This document shows, in pieces, positions 3,821-5,129 of a DNA stretch of 5,129 nucleotides (position 1 is its first letter; every line of letters starts with the position of its first letter). Origin of the DNA: Chloroflexota bacterium (GTDB taxonomy: Bacteria; Chloroflexota; Anaerolineae; UBA1429); contig JAAZBY010000057.1 in assembly GCA_012513595.1 (NCBI GenBank), forward strand, positions 1-5,129, given 5' to 3'. A program made the translations under genes and the position numbers. Below the pieces are notes generated by a model that was not told where the DNA came from, ran no database searches, and worked only from the letters and a program-made list of their open reading frames with translations.

Positions 3821-4960
3821 CTAGGCGCTCATGCGCCCCTGAGACAGCGCCTGCAGCCGCTCCGGGTTGGCCGAGCGGGACAGGATCTCCTCAAACGTCA
3901 CCGTGCCACGCCGGTAAAGGTCCAGAAGCGCCTGGTCCATGCTGCGCATCCCCAGCCGCTGGCTCGTCTCGATCAGGCCGGGGATCTGCTGCGTCTTGCC
4001 CTCGCGGATCAGGTTGCGCACCGGGGCCGTCCCCAGCAGCACCTCCACCGCGGCGACGCGCCCCTGCCCGGCCGCGGTGGGCAAGAGCGCCTGCGACAGG
4101 ATCCCCTCCAGCACGTTGGCCAGCTCCACGCGGATCTGCTGCTGCTTGTGCTCCGGAAAGACGTCGACCAGCCGGTCCAGCGTGGCGGCGGCGCCGGTGG
4201 TGTGCAGCGAGGAGAGCACCAGGTGGCCCGTCTCGGCGGCGACGAGGGCCGCCTCGATGGTATCGACGTCGGCGAGCGCGCCGACCAGGATGACGTCGGG
4301 GTCCTGGCGGAGCGCGGCGCGGACGGCGTCGGCATAGGAGGGCGTGTCGCGCCCCAGTTCCCGCTGGGTAATAAAGGCGCGCTTGTCGGCGAACACGTAC
4401 TCGATGGGGTCCTCACAGGTGACGATGCGCACGGCGCGGCGCTCGTTGAGGTACTCGACCATGGAGGCCAGCGTCGTGGAGCGGCCCGAGCCGGCCGGCC
4501 CGGTCACCAGGATCAGCCCGCGCGGGCGCATCACCAGCTCCTTGCAGACGGAGGGGAGGCGCAGGTCGTCGAGGGGGGGGATGGCCGCCAGCAGCCGCCG
4601 GATGGCCAGGGTGAGCGTACCGCGCTGCCGGGCGACGTTGACGCGGAAAGGCGCCGCGCCGTCGGGCGCGCACGACACGTCCAACACGGAGGTGGCCGCA
4701 AAGCGGGCGCGCTGCTCCTCGTTGGTGACCTGGAAAAGGATGGCCTCCAGGTCCTCCGCAGAGAGGGGGGGCAGGTCATCCAGGCAGTGGAGTTCGCCCC
4801 ACACGCGCAGGGCCGGCGGGCGGCCGACCTTGAGGTGCAGGTCCGAGGCGTCCAGCTCAGCGGCGCGTTGCATGAGGTCGCCGATCTGCACCCGGCCGTT
4901 GGCGGGCGGGGCGCTGGGCGAGGTGGGTAAGGCGGTACCGTGGCCCGAGGCTCTCGGCAT
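3821..4960 (-). CDS. pilT: PilT-family type IV pilus ATPase with substituted catalytic motifs
   Basis: The 379-residue protein aligns by eye with PilT retraction ATPases over its length. After a Pro/Ser-rich extension (1-23) comes the N-terminal PAS-like domain (about 24-145), with SDLHLKVGRPPALRVWG (39-55) and FRVNVARQRGTLTLAIRRL (105-123). The RecA-like ATPase domain runs from about 146 to 379. The Asp box CEDPIEYVF (182-190), the SYADAVRAALRQDPDVILVG region (208-227), the His box GHLVLSSLHTTGAAATLDRL (245-264) and the PilT-specific APVRNLIRE (312-320) are intact. However, the Walker A motif reads GPAGSGRST, with Arg160 in place of the invariant Lys. The usual Walker B-end GEMRD reads GALAD, replacing the catalytic Glu at 228 and the Arg at 230 by Ala. 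The frame is clean, so this is not an obvious pseudogene. The ATG at 4960 has GGGAG (4972-4968) 7 nt upstream; the ATG at 4967 is out of frame. Motor function is doubtful; the symbol denotes family only. Confidence 0.92.
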   Translation of the reverse strand: MPRASGHGTALPTSPSAPPANGRVQIGDLMQRAAELDASDLHLKVGRPPALRVWGELHCLDDLPPLSAEDLEAILFQVTNEEQRARFAATSVLDVSCAPDGAAPFRVNVARQRGTLTLAIRRLLAAIPPLDDLRLPSVCKELVMRPRGLILVTGPAGSGRSTTLASMVEYLNERRAVRIVTCEDPIEYVFADKRAFITQRELGRDTPSYADAVRAALRQDPDVILVGALADVDTIEAALVAAETGHLVLSSLHTTGAAATLDRLVDVFPEHKQQQIRVELANVLEGILSQALLPTAAGQGRVAAVEVLLGTAPVRNLIREGKTQQIPGLIETSQRLGMRSMDQALLDLYRRGTVTFEEILSRSANPERLQALSQGRMSA

Positions 4961-5036
4961 GGGGCATCTCCCGACTTGGCTTACAGCGGGCAGCGGGCCA
5001 GGCGCGCGACGCGGACCTAGCGCCCGGCACAGGCTC

Positions 5037-5045
5037 AGTATACCA
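5037..5045 (-). promoter_or_regulatory. Extended -10 promoter of the pilT-like gene
   Basis: On the minus strand TGGTATACT (5045-5037) fits the extended -10 form TGnTATAAT with one mismatch in the hexamer, and uses the same TATACT hexamer as the padR promoter. No -35 is recognisable; a run of seven C (minus strand, 5067-5061) lies where it would be. Transcription would begin near 5030, leaving a leader of about 70 nt. No gene is visible between here and the right edge; an AT-rich patch at 5075-5093 could aid the polymerase. Confidence 0.5.
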
Positions 5046-5129
5046 GAAGAGGGGCGAGAAGGGGGGGCCTCCTGAGTAAATATCCCGGAAAATCTGCCAG
5101 GGCAGGGCGGGCGGCTCCGTCACGACCCC

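Noticed and set aside
4148..4930. Plus-strand open frame of 260 codons opposite the pilT-like gene
   Set aside because: It is a GC-driven shadow of the PilT frame, which has clear family motifs, ribosome site and terminator. The plus-strand product has no recognisable domain.
4857..5123. Minus-strand 88-codon frame upstream of and overlapping the pilT-like start
   Set aside because: It begins upstream of the -10 promoter element and overlaps pilT out of frame. It has no ribosome site of note and no conserved motif.

Overview
The window is very GC-rich (roughly 70% by eye). All convincing protein genes lie on the minus strand. The gene content suggests a bacterium of the Chloroflexota or a similar thermophilic or anaerobic lineage. 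The signs are a PadR/NifX-like/DUF5320/zinc-ribbon gene cluster, a short pseudopilin, a PilT-family ATPase and a type I-E CRISPR array whose repeat resembles the one I recall from Thermus thermophilus. The taxonomic call is inference from family distribution, not a measurement. LAYOUT, in the direction of transcription (right to left). (1) 5042-3750: a pilT-like gene with an extended -10 promoter and a clear Rho-independent terminator. (2) 3711-3183: a separately transcribed short type IV pilin-like gene. Upstream of it is an 11-bp tandem direct repeat, and a hairpin follows its stop codon. (3) 3033-2575: a small CRISPR array with six perfect 29-nt repeats and one degenerate repeat, plus a possible decayed repeat at the other end. 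No cas genes are in the window. (4) 2499-2464: a purine-rich tandem 9-mer. (5) 2384 to beyond base 1: an operon driven by a near-consensus sigma-70 promoter with a dyad over the -10. Its order is padR-type regulator, small zinc-ribbon protein, NifX/DIMA-family protein, two DUF5320-type Gly/Arg-rich proteins and a 2[4Fe-4S] ferredoxin cut by the window edge. HOW THE PARTS MAY WORK TOGETHER. The five genes after padR encode Cys-rich, Gly-rich or metal-cluster-binding small proteins. Families like these recur together in anaerobes, but I know of no assigned function. A PadR-controlled metal or Fe-S handling module is the reasonable inference. The pilin and the PilT-like ATPase belong to a type IV pilus system. 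The ATPase is full length and in frame, but it lacks the Walker A lysine (Arg instead) and the catalytic Walker B glutamate (Ala instead). It may therefore be a pseudo-ATPase or regulatory subunit rather than a working retraction motor. This is the most striking observation in the window.
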